Source: Prevotella sp. | Lineage (GTDB): Bacteria > Bacteroidota > Bacteroidia > Bacteroidales > Bacteroidaceae | Assembly (NCBI GenBank): GCA_017623655.1 | Contig: JAGAON010000007.1 | Location: 274,616 to 338,615 of the forward strand | Direction: 5' to 3' | Length of the DNA: 64,000 nucleotides | Made by a program: the position numbers and the translations under genes | Part shown: positions 1 to 8,300 of the stretch, one piece after another | Position numbering within the stretch: the stretch's first letter is position 1 | Layout: each line of letters starts with the position of its first letter | The notes under the pieces: generated by a model | What the model saw: only the letters and a program-made list of their open reading frames with translations | What the model was told of the DNA's origin: nothing | Databases searched by the model: none

Positions 1-1474
1 AAAAGTTCTGCCCCATGTCTATGCGCCACAGGCGTGTGCCGTCCATCTTGTAGCAATCGAAGAACACATTTGACGTGGCACCGCTGCTTGCGGCGTCCTT
101 TTCGTTTGAAGGCGACCATTTAAGTATTATCTCATACTCTCCGTCGCCGTCCATGTCGCAGTATGAAGCATCGTTCGGGGTGTATGTGGCGCCATTGCCT
201 GACGGGTCAGTCGGCGCTCCGCCCTTCAATGGTATGTAGAAGGTCTGGTTGTCCCATGTCTTCTTGCTCACCTCCGTCTCTATGACATTGCCGCCGGCAT
301 CAATCACTTCCAGCTTGTAATAAGCCGTCGCCGTCGCTCCCTTGTCAAGGAAATTGGTCTTTCCGGAGATAAAGTTCCCGCTGTTGACCTTAATGTTCTG
401 CGCCGTGGCCGACGTGCCTCTCCACAGTCGGAAGCGCAGGTTACGGTCATCGTTGGCGCGCGCTCTCCACGATACGAGGTTGCCCGAAGACTGGTGAAGA
501 GCCATAAGTCCGCGCTTCAGCGGCACCGCCGCCGGCTTCACCGGCCTTGTTGAGACGGTGAATATGACGGAGAACTTCATCTTCTCCACGCCGTTCTGCA
601 TTACCGTCACCGTGGCCGTGTGGTCAGAGTAATCGACGCTTGCGGTGCATCCGGCAGTCATTCCGCCCGTGAGCAGCACGGAGAAGTCAGTCGGTTCGGC
701 CGACAGCTTGGTGGTGTAACGCACGGAACCGCCGTTTTTCAGTCCCTCCACCAGACTGAACAGCGACACTTTCTCCGCCGTTCCGCCGCTTGTCGTGGCA
801 AGGAAGGTGAAGTCTGACAGGTAATCCGCCACTGTCATCTCCTTGGAGTCCATCTCTCCCTCTATGCAGATGTTGCGCAGCGCCATGTCCTTTGTCGTGC
901 CTATGTCGGTGATGTAGAGCATCAGCAGGAAGGCCTTGCCCTCAACGTTGTAGTCGTTGACATAGAACTCATGGTGGCTGAAGCCCGTGCTGTTGCCCGA
1001 CATTATCTTGTTGCGCAGCGGGGTGACGCTCTCCAGCGTCTTCTCCGTGCCTCCGCTCTCTTTCACCCTTACTGTTATTCCGCCCTTGTCCGTGCCTACC
1101 TTGCAGGCGTCGAACGACACCTTGGTGGGCTTGAACTTGTGGCCTGCCGCCGGAGTGACGCCGAACGCCACGTTATGCCCGGAGGTAGCGGACGCCACCT
1201 GCGCCGACGGCCGGAGCGAGGTGAATGCCGGGGTGTATGTAACAGCCGTGTAACCGGCGTCGGCATTGCTTGCGGTAAGCGTACCGTTAGCCGTGAGAGA
1301 CGAGCCAAGGGCATAGCTGCCGCTGACCAGAGAGACGCCTGCGGCATCGCCGCTGACGGTTGCCGCGGCAAGGTTTGCCTTGTCACTGAACTCCCATGTC
1401 ACCTTCACGCTTTGCGCAAAGGCGGCAAGAACCGTGACGAACGCCACGATGGTGGAAAGTAGTCTTTTATTCAT
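1..1474 (-). CDS. rhamnogalacturonan lyase, PL11 (YesW-like), 3' end cut by window edge
   Basis: Open reading frame from an ATG at 1474 running off the left edge, so the C-terminal part of the enzyme is missing. It opens with a signal peptide (MNKRLLSTIVAFVTVLAAFA), so it is exported. About 340 residues of beta-rich N-terminal extension follow. Then comes the start of a PL11 catalytic region: a segment reading LVSWRARANDDRNLRFRLWR, the repeat-like DASYCDMDGDGEYEIILKW, and DCYKMDGTRLWRIDMGQN at the edge. PL11 enzymes cleave the rhamnose-galacturonate backbone of pectin rhamnogalacturonan I by beta-elimination, using calcium-bound propeller blades; DxDGDGxxE loops like the one seen here are typical. 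The neighbouring uxu genes fit use of the released uronic acid. The family call is firm from these motifs; substrate detail is inferred. Confidence 0.88.
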   Translation of the reverse strand, partial: MNKRLLSTIVAFVTVLAAFAQSVKVTWEFSDKANLAAATVSGDAAGVSLVSGSYALGSSLTANGTLTASNADAGYTAVTYTPAFTSLRPSAQVASATSGHNVAFGVTPAAGHKFKPTKVSFDACKVGTDKGGITVRVKESGGTEKTLESVTPLRNKIMSGNSTGFSHHEFYVNDYNVEGKAFLLMLYITDIGTTKDMALRNICIEGEMDSKEMTVADYLSDFTFLATTSGGTAEKVSLFSLVEGLKNGGSVRYTTKLSAEPTDFSVLLTGGMTAGCTASVDYSDHTATVTVMQNGVEKMKFSVIFTVSTRPVKPAAVPLKRGLMALHQSSGNLVSWRARANDDRNLRFRLWRGTSATAQNIKVNSGNFISGKTNFLDKGATATAYYKLEVIDAGGNVIETEVSKKTWDNQTFYIPLKGGAPTDPSGNGATYTPNDASYCDMDGDGEYEIILKWSPSNEKDAASSGATSNVFFDCYKMDGTRLWRIDMGQNF

Positions 1475-1549
1475 ATTCTTACGGTTAGTTAGTTATCTGT
1501 CGTTGTTTAGCGGTGGTTCTGAACACCTTAGGTTTATGATATTCCGTTG

Positions 1550-1580
1550 CAAAGATACGAATATTTTTTCTAAAAGCCAA
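1550..1580 (-). promoter_or_regulatory. putative Bacteroidota promoter for the PL11 gene
   Basis: On the minus strand TATCTTTG (1557-1550) matches the -7 box TAnnTTTG. It is preceded 19 nt upstream by TTGG (1580-1577) as a weak -33 element. The 5' UTR would be about 70 nt. Confidence 0.5.
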
Positions 1581-1680
1581 CATTCCGAGGGCAATTTCTC
1601 ACAAATAAGCCATTCCGCAGCGGCTTTTAACGCCGTGCATCACCGCCGCACGCCGTCATGCGGGTTATTAACGCCGCCGC

Positions 1681-1763
1681 AAAAGGGTGCTGATTACATT
1701 GTAAACAGGTGCTGATTACACGGTAATTTGGTGCTGATTGCAGTGTAATCAGCACCTGTTTGT
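1681..1763. repeat. GTGCTGATTAC hairpin array
   Basis: Three head-to-tail half-units GGTGCTGATTACnnnGTAA with a period of about 24 bp, closed by an inverted half-unit (GTAATCAGCACC), so the last two form a hairpin. The same family recurs in at least ten other gaps of this window. Confidence 0.85.
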
Positions 1764-1782
1764 TTTTAAGACACCGCACACG

Positions 1783-2078
1783 CTTGTAGAGACGATGTGC
1801 CACATCGTCTCAGTGCCGGTATATTTTAGCCACAGAAAAGACGAACGGCATTGAGACGATGAGGTTCATCGTCTCTACAAATTTCGCTCATATATCGGTT
1901 TGATATGCGATTCACAACAATGCAAAAGCCCTGAAAGGGCGGCAGAACAAAGCGCCTTTTGTTTTGGGAAACCGTGCACGCTTGTAGAGACGATGTACCA
2001 CATCGTCTCAGCACCGGTATATTTTAGCCACAGAAAAGACGAACGGCATTGAGACGATGAGGTTCATCGTCTCTACAA
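1783..2078. repeat. two paired GAGACGATG hairpin elements with a CCCTGAAAGGGC palindrome between
   Basis: Two copies of a composite unit of about 95 bp (about 1783-1876 and 1981-2078). Each has a hairpin TAGAGACGATGTG/CACATCGTCTC, a spacer containing GCACCGGTATAT, then a second hairpin GAGACGATGAGGTTCATCGT. Between the copies lies an arm of the CCCTGAAAGGGC family (around 1929-1942). No gene is seen here. Confidence 0.85.
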
Positions 2079-2098
2079 ATTTCGCCCATGTATCGTTC

Positions 2099-2357
2099 TT
2101 TCAGGGCTTTTCCTTATGTCTTTCCGTAATTTCGGACGCACCAAGGTGCGTCCCTACACCATCCGTTTGTAACGCTATTGGTGCATGAGATCATGTAGGG
2201 ACGCACCTTGGTGCGTCCGATTTCACGTGCCGGCGTGCCCGAAGCAAAAGGAAACGGGCAATGCCTGCCCCTCTCATGTAGAGACGATGAACCTCATCGT
2301 CTCAATAAACAGACGCTTGATAACGACGTGGAGACGATGTGGTACATCGTCTCTACA
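2099..2357. repeat. GGACGCACC palindrome pair and another GAGACGATG pair
   Basis: A half CCCTTTCAGGG site near 2099 is followed by two inverted copies of GGACGCACCTTGGTGCGTCC (around 2133-2155 and 2197-2219). Then come two GAGACGATG hairpins at 2276-2303 and 2331-2357. Near-identical 27-bp words (CTACAAAGGCnGGCGACA) lie at about 2354-2381 and 2418-2444. The apparent reading frames here are repeat translations. Confidence 0.8.
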
Positions 2358-2451
2358 AAGGCAGGCGACAGACAACCATATCCCGGAAAATGTGGATAAC
2401 CGTATGGTAAATCTTCCCTACAAAGGCGGGCGACAAACAACCACGGTGGCT

Positions 2452-2500
2452 GATATACAAAAAAGTTCCGCAAACCATTGGCTTGCGGAACCTGTATATC
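2452..2500 (-). terminator. intrinsic terminator after the uxu operon
   Basis: Read on the minus strand, GTTCCGCAA (2491-2483) pairs with TTGCGGAAC (2473-2465) and is followed directly by six T. An outer pair GATATACA/TGTATATC extends the structure. It lies 29 nt beyond the uxuA stop. Confidence 0.85.
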
Positions 2501-2528
2501 CATTACATAATACCGTACTGACACCCCC

Positions 2529-3791
2529 TTATCCGAAGAATCCGGGCTGTTTGTACTCTATCCCCAATTCCTTATCGACGGCGGCGATGATGCCCTGCAC
2601 CTGTGCCAGTCCGAACATACGGCCGAGGAAGGAATAACCGGCGTTGTAACCCTTGCTCTCATCGCCGAGCATGGTCATTCCGTGATCCACGCGCATGGGA
2701 AGTTTCTGCGTCGTAGGCTTGCGTGTGGTCATGCGGCGCTGCTCCTCCTTCTCGAAGATATGCGCCAGTTCCACGAGGTCGGCACGGCCTCCGAGGTGTG
2801 AAGCCTCGGTGAAGTCGCCGTTGGGGAAGATGTGGCAGGAGCGCAGATGCACGAAATGCGTGCGCTCATGGTATTTCTCCGCCAGCTTGGTGATGTCGTT
2901 ATGCCCGCCTGCCGAGAGCGAGCCTGCACAGAAGGTGAGGCCGTTATGCTCGTTGGGCACGGCGTCAAGGAAGTGCTGTATGTCCTCGTCGCAGTTCACG
3001 ATGCGCGGCAGTCCGAGTATCGGGAACGGCGGATCGTCCGGATGCACGCACATATCGATGTCGTACTCGTCGCATATCGGCATGATGGCTTCCAGCCATG
3101 TCTTCATGTTGTCCTGCAACTGTTCCTTCGTAACGCCGTCATACAGGGCGAGAAGCTGCCGGAACAGTTCCACGGGCTTGTCGTCTCCCTCCTTGAAGTT
3201 GCCGCTCACGAAGCCCTGCGTCTTTATCACTATCGTCTCCACGAGGTCGTGGTCATACTCCGGTGTGGCCTTCGCCTTTATCTCGCTTACCTCCGCGAGT
3301 ATGTCGCGGTGCCATTCCTTGTGCGCCTCGTTAAAGGCCTTCCACTGCTCTTCGGCGCCCTCGCGTTTAAGTATGTGTATGTCAAAATACGCGAACTCCG
3401 CCCAGTTGAAGTACAGGTTGCTCGTGCCGTTGGGGTTATCGTGCAGGAGGTCGGTGCGCGCCCAGTCCAGTACGGGCATGAAGTTGTAGCACACGCAGTG
3501 TATTCCCTCCTTGCCGAGGTTGGCGAGCGACTCCTTATATACCTCTATCTGCTGGTCACGGTCGGGGCCACCGTACTTGATGGTCTCGGTGACGGGCAGT
3601 GACTCCACCACCGACCACCGCATTCCGTATGACTCTATATACTCTTTCAGGTCACGTATCTTCTCGCGTGTCCATACTTCTCCGAGCGGGACGTCGTGCA
3701 ATGCGGTCACGATGCCCTCCACTCCTATCTGTTTCAGCATGGCAAGGGTAATCTTGTCGTTCTTGCCAAACCATCTCCATGTTCTTTCCAT
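2529..3791 (-). CDS. uxuA: mannonate dehydratase UxuA
   Basis: Full-length D-mannonate dehydratase (420 aa), which converts D-mannonate to 2-keto-3-deoxygluconate in the cytoplasm with a divalent metal, in hexuronate catabolism. It starts MERTWRWFGKNDKITLAML and has the family segments GVEGIVTALHDVPLGEVW, YGMRWSVVESLPV, CVHPDDPPFPILGLPRIV and CAGSLSAGGHND. It ends with the conserved MRVDHGMTM and GYSFLGRMFGLAQ. This is a TIM-barrel fold with His, Cys and Asp metal ligands. It is last in a minus-strand operon behind an SDR oxidoreductase (4342-5154) that would make D-mannonate from fructuronate; a small four-helix-bundle gene sits between them. It is followed by a strong terminator. Together with the pectin-degrading enzymes it implies uronic acid use as a carbon source. 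Confidence 0.97.
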   Translation of the reverse strand: MERTWRWFGKNDKITLAMLKQIGVEGIVTALHDVPLGEVWTREKIRDLKEYIESYGMRWSVVESLPVTETIKYGGPDRDQQIEVYKESLANLGKEGIHCVCYNFMPVLDWARTDLLHDNPNGTSNLYFNWAEFAYFDIHILKREGAEEQWKAFNEAHKEWHRDILAEVSEIKAKATPEYDHDLVETIVIKTQGFVSGNFKEGDDKPVELFRQLLALYDGVTKEQLQDNMKTWLEAIMPICDEYDIDMCVHPDDPPFPILGLPRIVNCDEDIQHFLDAVPNEHNGLTFCAGSLSAGGHNDITKLAEKYHERTHFVHLRSCHIFPNGDFTEASHLGGRADLVELAHIFEKEEQRRMTTRKPTTQKLPMRVDHGMTMLGDESKGYNAGYSFLGRMFGLAQVQGIIAAVDKELGIEYKQPGFFG

Positions 3792-3803
3792 AAAAACAAT
3801 TTT

Positions 3804-3836
3804 AGTTATAAGTTATGAGTTATTAATTATCAGTTA
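3804..3836. repeat. AT-rich repeat, left flank of four-helix-bundle gene
   Basis: Contains GTTATAAGTTATGAGTTATT. Its reverse complement shares ACTCATAACT and AACTTATAAC words with 4304-4336 on the other side of the small gene, so the gene is bracketed by imperfect inverted AT-rich repeats. A related word (GAGTTATAAGTTGTAAGTTA) occurs after argH at about 47586. Confidence 0.65.
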
Positions 3837-3899
3837 CGCCTTTATTTATACAGCCAGAAGGACAGGATTAGAGATAATTTACAAATCACAAGTTGACCG

Positions 3900-4277
3900 T
3901 TACATCTTGCGTTGCGCCTCTTCCCGTTCCTGTTTCCCTTTGCAAGATTTTATTATACTTGTCAATATTTTTGACAATTCTTCATGATCCGCCTTTATCG
4001 ACGAGAACTCTTCATCTGTCAGATAGCCTGTGCGCAACAATAGCCTCAGCCAATACAGCGTTTCCATGCACTCTTTTTGGGCAATAGCCAATTTGTTTAT
4101 GAAGTCTCTGTTACTTGAACCACACAACGCTTCGGCTATATTCGCCCCGATACTGGTGCCGGACCTTTTCAGTTGCAAGCTCATGTCGTATTCGTTTTTT
4201 GTTTTGAGATATTTCCAAAGGTTAACGATACGCACCGCAAAGTCCTCTGCCTTTTCGTATATTATGCTGTTACTCAC
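3900..4277 (-). CDS. four-helix-bundle protein, 23S rRNA intervening-sequence (S23/IVP) family
   Basis: A protein of about 125 aa with the family signature: SNSIIYEKAEDFAVRIVNLW near the start, then SLQLKRSGTSIGANIAEAL, then ECMETLYWLRLLLRTGYL. This all-helical fold is encoded by intervening sequences in some 23S rRNAs and by stand-alone genes in many Bacteroidota; its molecular role is unknown. No ATG is available: the frame opens with TTG at 4304 inside the flanking repeat, but GTG at 4277 (VSNSIIYEKAEDF) matches the usual family N-terminus and is chosen. It interrupts an otherwise obvious uxuB-uxuA pair and is flanked by AT-rich inverted repeats, as if inserted as a cassette. Confidence 0.85.
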   Translation of the reverse strand: MSNSIIYEKAEDFAVRIVNLWKYLKTKNEYDMSLQLKRSGTSIGANIAEALCGSSNRDFINKLAIAQKECMETLYWLRLLLRTGYLTDEEFSSIKADHEELSKILTSIIKSCKGKQEREEAQRKM

Positions 4278-4303
4278 TTGAAAGCGGTATTGATAAAGGT
4301 GCA

Positions 4304-4336
4304 AACTTATAACTCATAACTATCAATTAATAACTG
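4304..4336. repeat. AT-rich repeat, right flank of four-helix-bundle gene
   Basis: AACTTATAACTCATAACTAT and AATTAATAACT words, in inverted orientation to 3804-3836 (see that entry). Confidence 0.65.
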
Positions 4337-4341
4337 TCACA

Positions 4342-5154
4342 CTACATCGCCGTCACGTTAAATCCGCCGTCAACCACGGCCACCGTGCCGGTAACGAACT
4401 TGGCGGCGTCGGACATGAGGTAGTGGATTGTACCGCAAAGCTCTTCCGGCTCACCCATGCGCGAGAACGGTGTCTGGCGTATCACGGCCTCACCGCGGGC
4501 GGTGAACGAACCGTCAGGGTTGGTAAGGAGCGAGCGGTTCTGCTCTGTTATGAAGAAACCGGGGGCTATGGCGTTGACGCGTATGCCCTCGCCGAACTTG
4601 CGGGCGGCCTCCTGAGCCATCCAGCCTGTGAAGCTGTTGATGCCGGACTTGGCCGCACTGTAACCGCATACGCGTGTGATAGGACGGAAAGCGGACATTG
4701 ACGAGAAGTTGATGATGCTGCCCTTGCCCTGCTTCACCATCGGCTTGAGGAATATCTGCGTGGGTATCACCGTGCCGGTGAGGTTGAGGTTGAGCACTGT
4801 CTGGAACTGCTCCGGCGCAAGATCGAAGAATGTCTGGTCGGGAGAGATGGTCGCTCCGGGCATATTTCCGCCTGCGGCGTTGAGCAGGGTATCTACCTTT
4901 CCGTATTTGGAGACGATGTAGTCACACGCCTGCTGCATCTGCTCCACGTTCATGACGTCCATCTTCACGAACTCGCACTCGCCGCCTGCGGCCTGTATGT
5001 CGCTGACGATTTCCGCCCCGACGTTCTCCTTACGTCCGCCGATGATTACTTTCGCTCCTTCAAGGGCGAGATACTTTGCGATGCACCTGCCAAGGATTCC
5101 GGTGCCGCCGGTGACGACTACAACGTAGTCTTTGATGTCGAATAAGTTGTTCAT
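4342..5154 (-). CDS. SDR-family D-mannonate oxidoreductase (fructuronate reductase type)
   Basis: Classical short-chain dehydrogenase of 270 aa. It has the nucleotide-binding loop TGGTGILGR, NAAGG, the active-site YSAAK with an upstream Ser (INFSSMSAF), and a C-terminal TGTVAVVDGGFNVTAM. In Bacteroidota, SDR enzymes of this type next to uxuA act as D-mannonate oxidoreductase, reducing fructuronate to mannonate with NAD(P)H in the cytoplasm. That role is inferred from the uxuA neighbour 550 bp downstream in the same direction; gluconate 5-dehydrogenase is a common alternative label for close relatives. It is first gene of the operon, with a good promoter upstream. Confidence 0.88.
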   Translation of the reverse strand: MNNLFDIKDYVVVVTGGTGILGRCIAKYLALEGAKVIIGGRKENVGAEIVSDIQAAGGECEFVKMDVMNVEQMQQACDYIVSKYGKVDTLLNAAGGNMPGATISPDQTFFDLAPEQFQTVLNLNLTGTVIPTQIFLKPMVKQGKGSIINFSSMSAFRPITRVCGYSAAKSGINSFTGWMAQEAARKFGEGIRVNAIAPGFFITEQNRSLLTNPDGSFTARGEAVIRQTPFSRMGEPEELCGTIHYLMSDAAKFVTGTVAVVDGGFNVTAM

Positions 5155-5210
5155 AGTTTATTTTTGTTATTTGTTTGTTTAGTGGTTAGTATTGAACAAA
5201 ACCTTGAATG

Positions 5211-5241
5211 CAAAGGTAACAAAAAACTTCCGAAGGGCAAG
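5211..5241 (-). promoter_or_regulatory. promoter of the uxu operon
   Basis: Minus strand TACCTTTG (5218-5211) is a perfect -7 box. CTTG (5241-5238) lies 19 nt upstream as the -33 element. The leader to the SDR start is about 50 nt. Confidence 0.65.
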
Positions 5242-5324
5242 CGCCTGCGGAAGAAAATGTAATATATGCGGACATAATTGGTATATATGCACAAATAACA
5301 GTGAGGGGAGTATGGGGGAAACAT

Positions 5325-5355
5325 AAACGGCGAACCCCGTCGGGATTCGCCGTTT
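5325..5355 (-). terminator. terminator after the giant beta-helix gene
   Basis: AAACGGCGAA (5325-5334) pairs perfectly with TTCGCCGTTT (5346-5355), and the stem extends inward through CCC/GGG. It starts 10 nt past the stop codon. The following T-tract is short (TTTATGTTT). Confidence 0.7.
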
Positions 5356-5365
5356 ATTCAAACAT

Positions 5366-8300
5366 CTACCGTACTTTCAGCACCTTTCTCACTTTATCGC
5401 CGACTTCGATATACACACCGGTGCCGTAAGGCTTGCTTACCCTTACGCCCCCCGCGTTATACATACCCGTTTTGCGGCGACGCTGATCCGCTTCCATGCT
5501 TCCGCCGATGACAAGGGAGAAGCGGGAAGGGGAATCTGAGGGACTGACAGATGTAGTATAGTCACCTGACAGCAGATTGGTAACCGTACCGGACGCCTTG
5601 TCCTTGATGCACACATTAGCGTAAGCGGCGTACACTGTCTTGTCGGTGAGGGAGAAGGTGTATGCGGATTCGCCCTTTACCGCTACCGTCAGCGGTATCT
5701 CTGTACCGACAGGAGCATGGGACAGGAGTGACAGACCTACGCCGTCTGTGCCGCATACGGAAATCTGCGGCAGCGTATCGTTGAGCGAAGCAAACTTCAC
5801 TCCGTCCACACCGAAGCGGTAATCCAGACCATTTGCCGCACGGCCGCTTCCCGTTTCATCCGCGGTTTCATCCCCGTAAGGGAGGATTATGACCTCATCC
5901 GTGCCATATCCTTCCGCAGACATTGCAAGTGCCGGCATTCTGTATGCCACTGTTCCGGAAGTGTTATCGGCATAATACAGTTTGGAGAAACGCAGGTTCT
6001 CTGTCTTCCCGTCACCTATCACGGCCGTCTGCGTGAAGAAGGCGTCACCCGGAGAGAGTGTGGCAGAAGCGGTTTCGTCCCACTTCCATGAGTACTTCGT
6101 TTCATACTTGCCCTCAACATTCATGGTATAGAGCACATGAGGCACGAACATTGTCTCCCTGCCGTCATCGCCTGTCACACCTGTATCATATCCGCTAATC
6201 AGGTAAGGCACACCTTTCAGGTTCCAGCCCATGTTGTATTCGGAGGTGAACCGGAAAGAAGAGCCGCCGGCGTCAACGTCACTTTGGTCATGCTGCACCA
6301 GCGTAACAATCTTGTCCGCGGCGCCTTCCTGATAAGGATAAAGGCTGGAGGCATTGCCGAAAGACGTGAAACGCAGCACTTCTCCACCTGTATTGTCTCC
6401 CCTGTCCAGCAGGATACCGTCATTGGCGGCTATGACGCCATCCACGGCGAATGTCTCGTCCACAGGCTTCCAGCAAGGGGAATTGTCAGCCTTGTACTCA
6501 TAATTCCATCCGCTTCGTTCCCTGCCGTCATACCAATATTTCCCATAACCGTCGCCCGCAACCTCTTCCGCCATTGAGATTACCTTACCGTCTTCCTCTG
6601 CGTATGTGGTGCAGGTGATATGGTTGTCATCATTCTTCATGTCGAAAGGCATCGCCACCATGGCGTAACGGCCGGCCACCTTACGCTCGGCGGCCACATA
6701 CTGCAAGCGTATCTCATTGCCCTGGCCGTAGAGTGAGCCTCCCTCCATCGCCAACAGGTAACCGGGTCTCAGCGGGTTCTCCGCCGTGAAGTAAGGTGAC
6801 CCGATACCGGGGGCAAGTTCACACACGAGATTTCCCTTGTCCTGCAAATAGACCACAGAGCCTTCATGCGGGTAATGGTTTCCGGCGTATGAGCCTTCCT
6901 TCCTGTTTGCGAACAATGTCTCCGGTGTCATCGCTGCGGAAGAAAGCGACTCATAAGAGCCTGTTGACCACGTCTCGTAACATCCGAGGTCTATCTTGTT
7001 GCCCAACACACGGGGATTGCCCAGCAGGTCGCGGTCAACGGTAAAGTCAACATATTCCCGCAATGCGGCGTTTGACAGGAGCTGCTTTCCGGTAACGTCG
7101 TCATTGTTACTGCCTGTTCCTATATACCGTGCCTTCTCATGCAGCTGATACCACAGGTTCCTGTTGTCGCTATCGGGTACGTCACCGGCATGATAAGCCA
7201 CATCCGACGGACGGAAATACGGGGCGAAAGGCTTTACTCTGTCACCGTCCCTATATACTATATTATTTATGGAGCGGCTGTTATCCGGAGACAACAGGCT
7301 TTCCCAACTGCCGGTTTCTCCCGCAAGGGTGCAGTTCAACATATATCCGTCTGCCCCAAGATTTACATCTGCCTTGCCGTTGTCACGCACAAGGACGTTA
7401 TACAACAGGCCGGAATGGTTCTCTATCAGTTTCGCGTCACCCGTCACCTTATTATTATTAATGACCGAATTGACGAGAGCCACGGTGCTGTTCTGTCCTA
7501 ACGACACCACCGGTTCCGTTGTTTCGGCAGGCTCATTGCCGTCTCCACTGCCTATTTCCAGTCCGTCAAAGAGGCAGAAGTCCACATTGTCACCCGCTTT
7601 CACGCTTCCCACAACGGTATGTTCGCTCATGGCCATGCCTTCGCGGTCGGCTTTCATCAGGGTCAGGTACGCGTCTATGTTTTCGTTGGAGTAGGTAACG
7701 TTGGTCTCGCCCTCTTTCACTTCACCATCCACCTGTTTGATATAGGTAGGGTCGATGCTTCCGTATAGCGACACGCCATTCCTCATTATCAGCGCCTCGT
7801 CTGTATGTTTGTTTTCCAGTCCCTTTACAAAGACGTATGCCCTTCTTTCCGCTTCCGTCCCGCCATCACTGACATCGTAATATACGGAAGCGGCATCGAT
7901 GGCCGTCTGTATCTGTCCCTTGCCGTATGCGTTCTCCCATGATATGCCATTGCCAAGGATTGCCTTCTTGGGATCTACATAGAGCACGCGGTTCAGAGCC
8001 ACGACACACTCGTAGGCTCCACGTTCCAGACCGCTGCCGTAGAAGCGTGTGATGTCCGCCAAGTCCTTGTCTTGTCTTACCCTTTCAATGTTTGAATCCG
8101 CCGTATATGGGTACTCTCCCGTCAGGTTCTTTACCAGCTTTACATAAATATCTACATCGCCCTTGCTCAAAATCTTTGAACTCGGATTGACATGAAAGTC
8201 ACGCGGACTGACGGTAACCGTCAGGTCAGCGGCGGAAGTCCCGTCGGGCACTTCCATCGGGGCAAAGAAGTTCGGGCCGTTGATAACGTCTGTGTTATTG

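Noticed and set aside
2185-2637. 150-aa plus-strand frame in the first intergenic region
   Set aside because: Made of translated GAGACGATG and GGACGCACC repeats and runs into the end of uxuA on the other strand.
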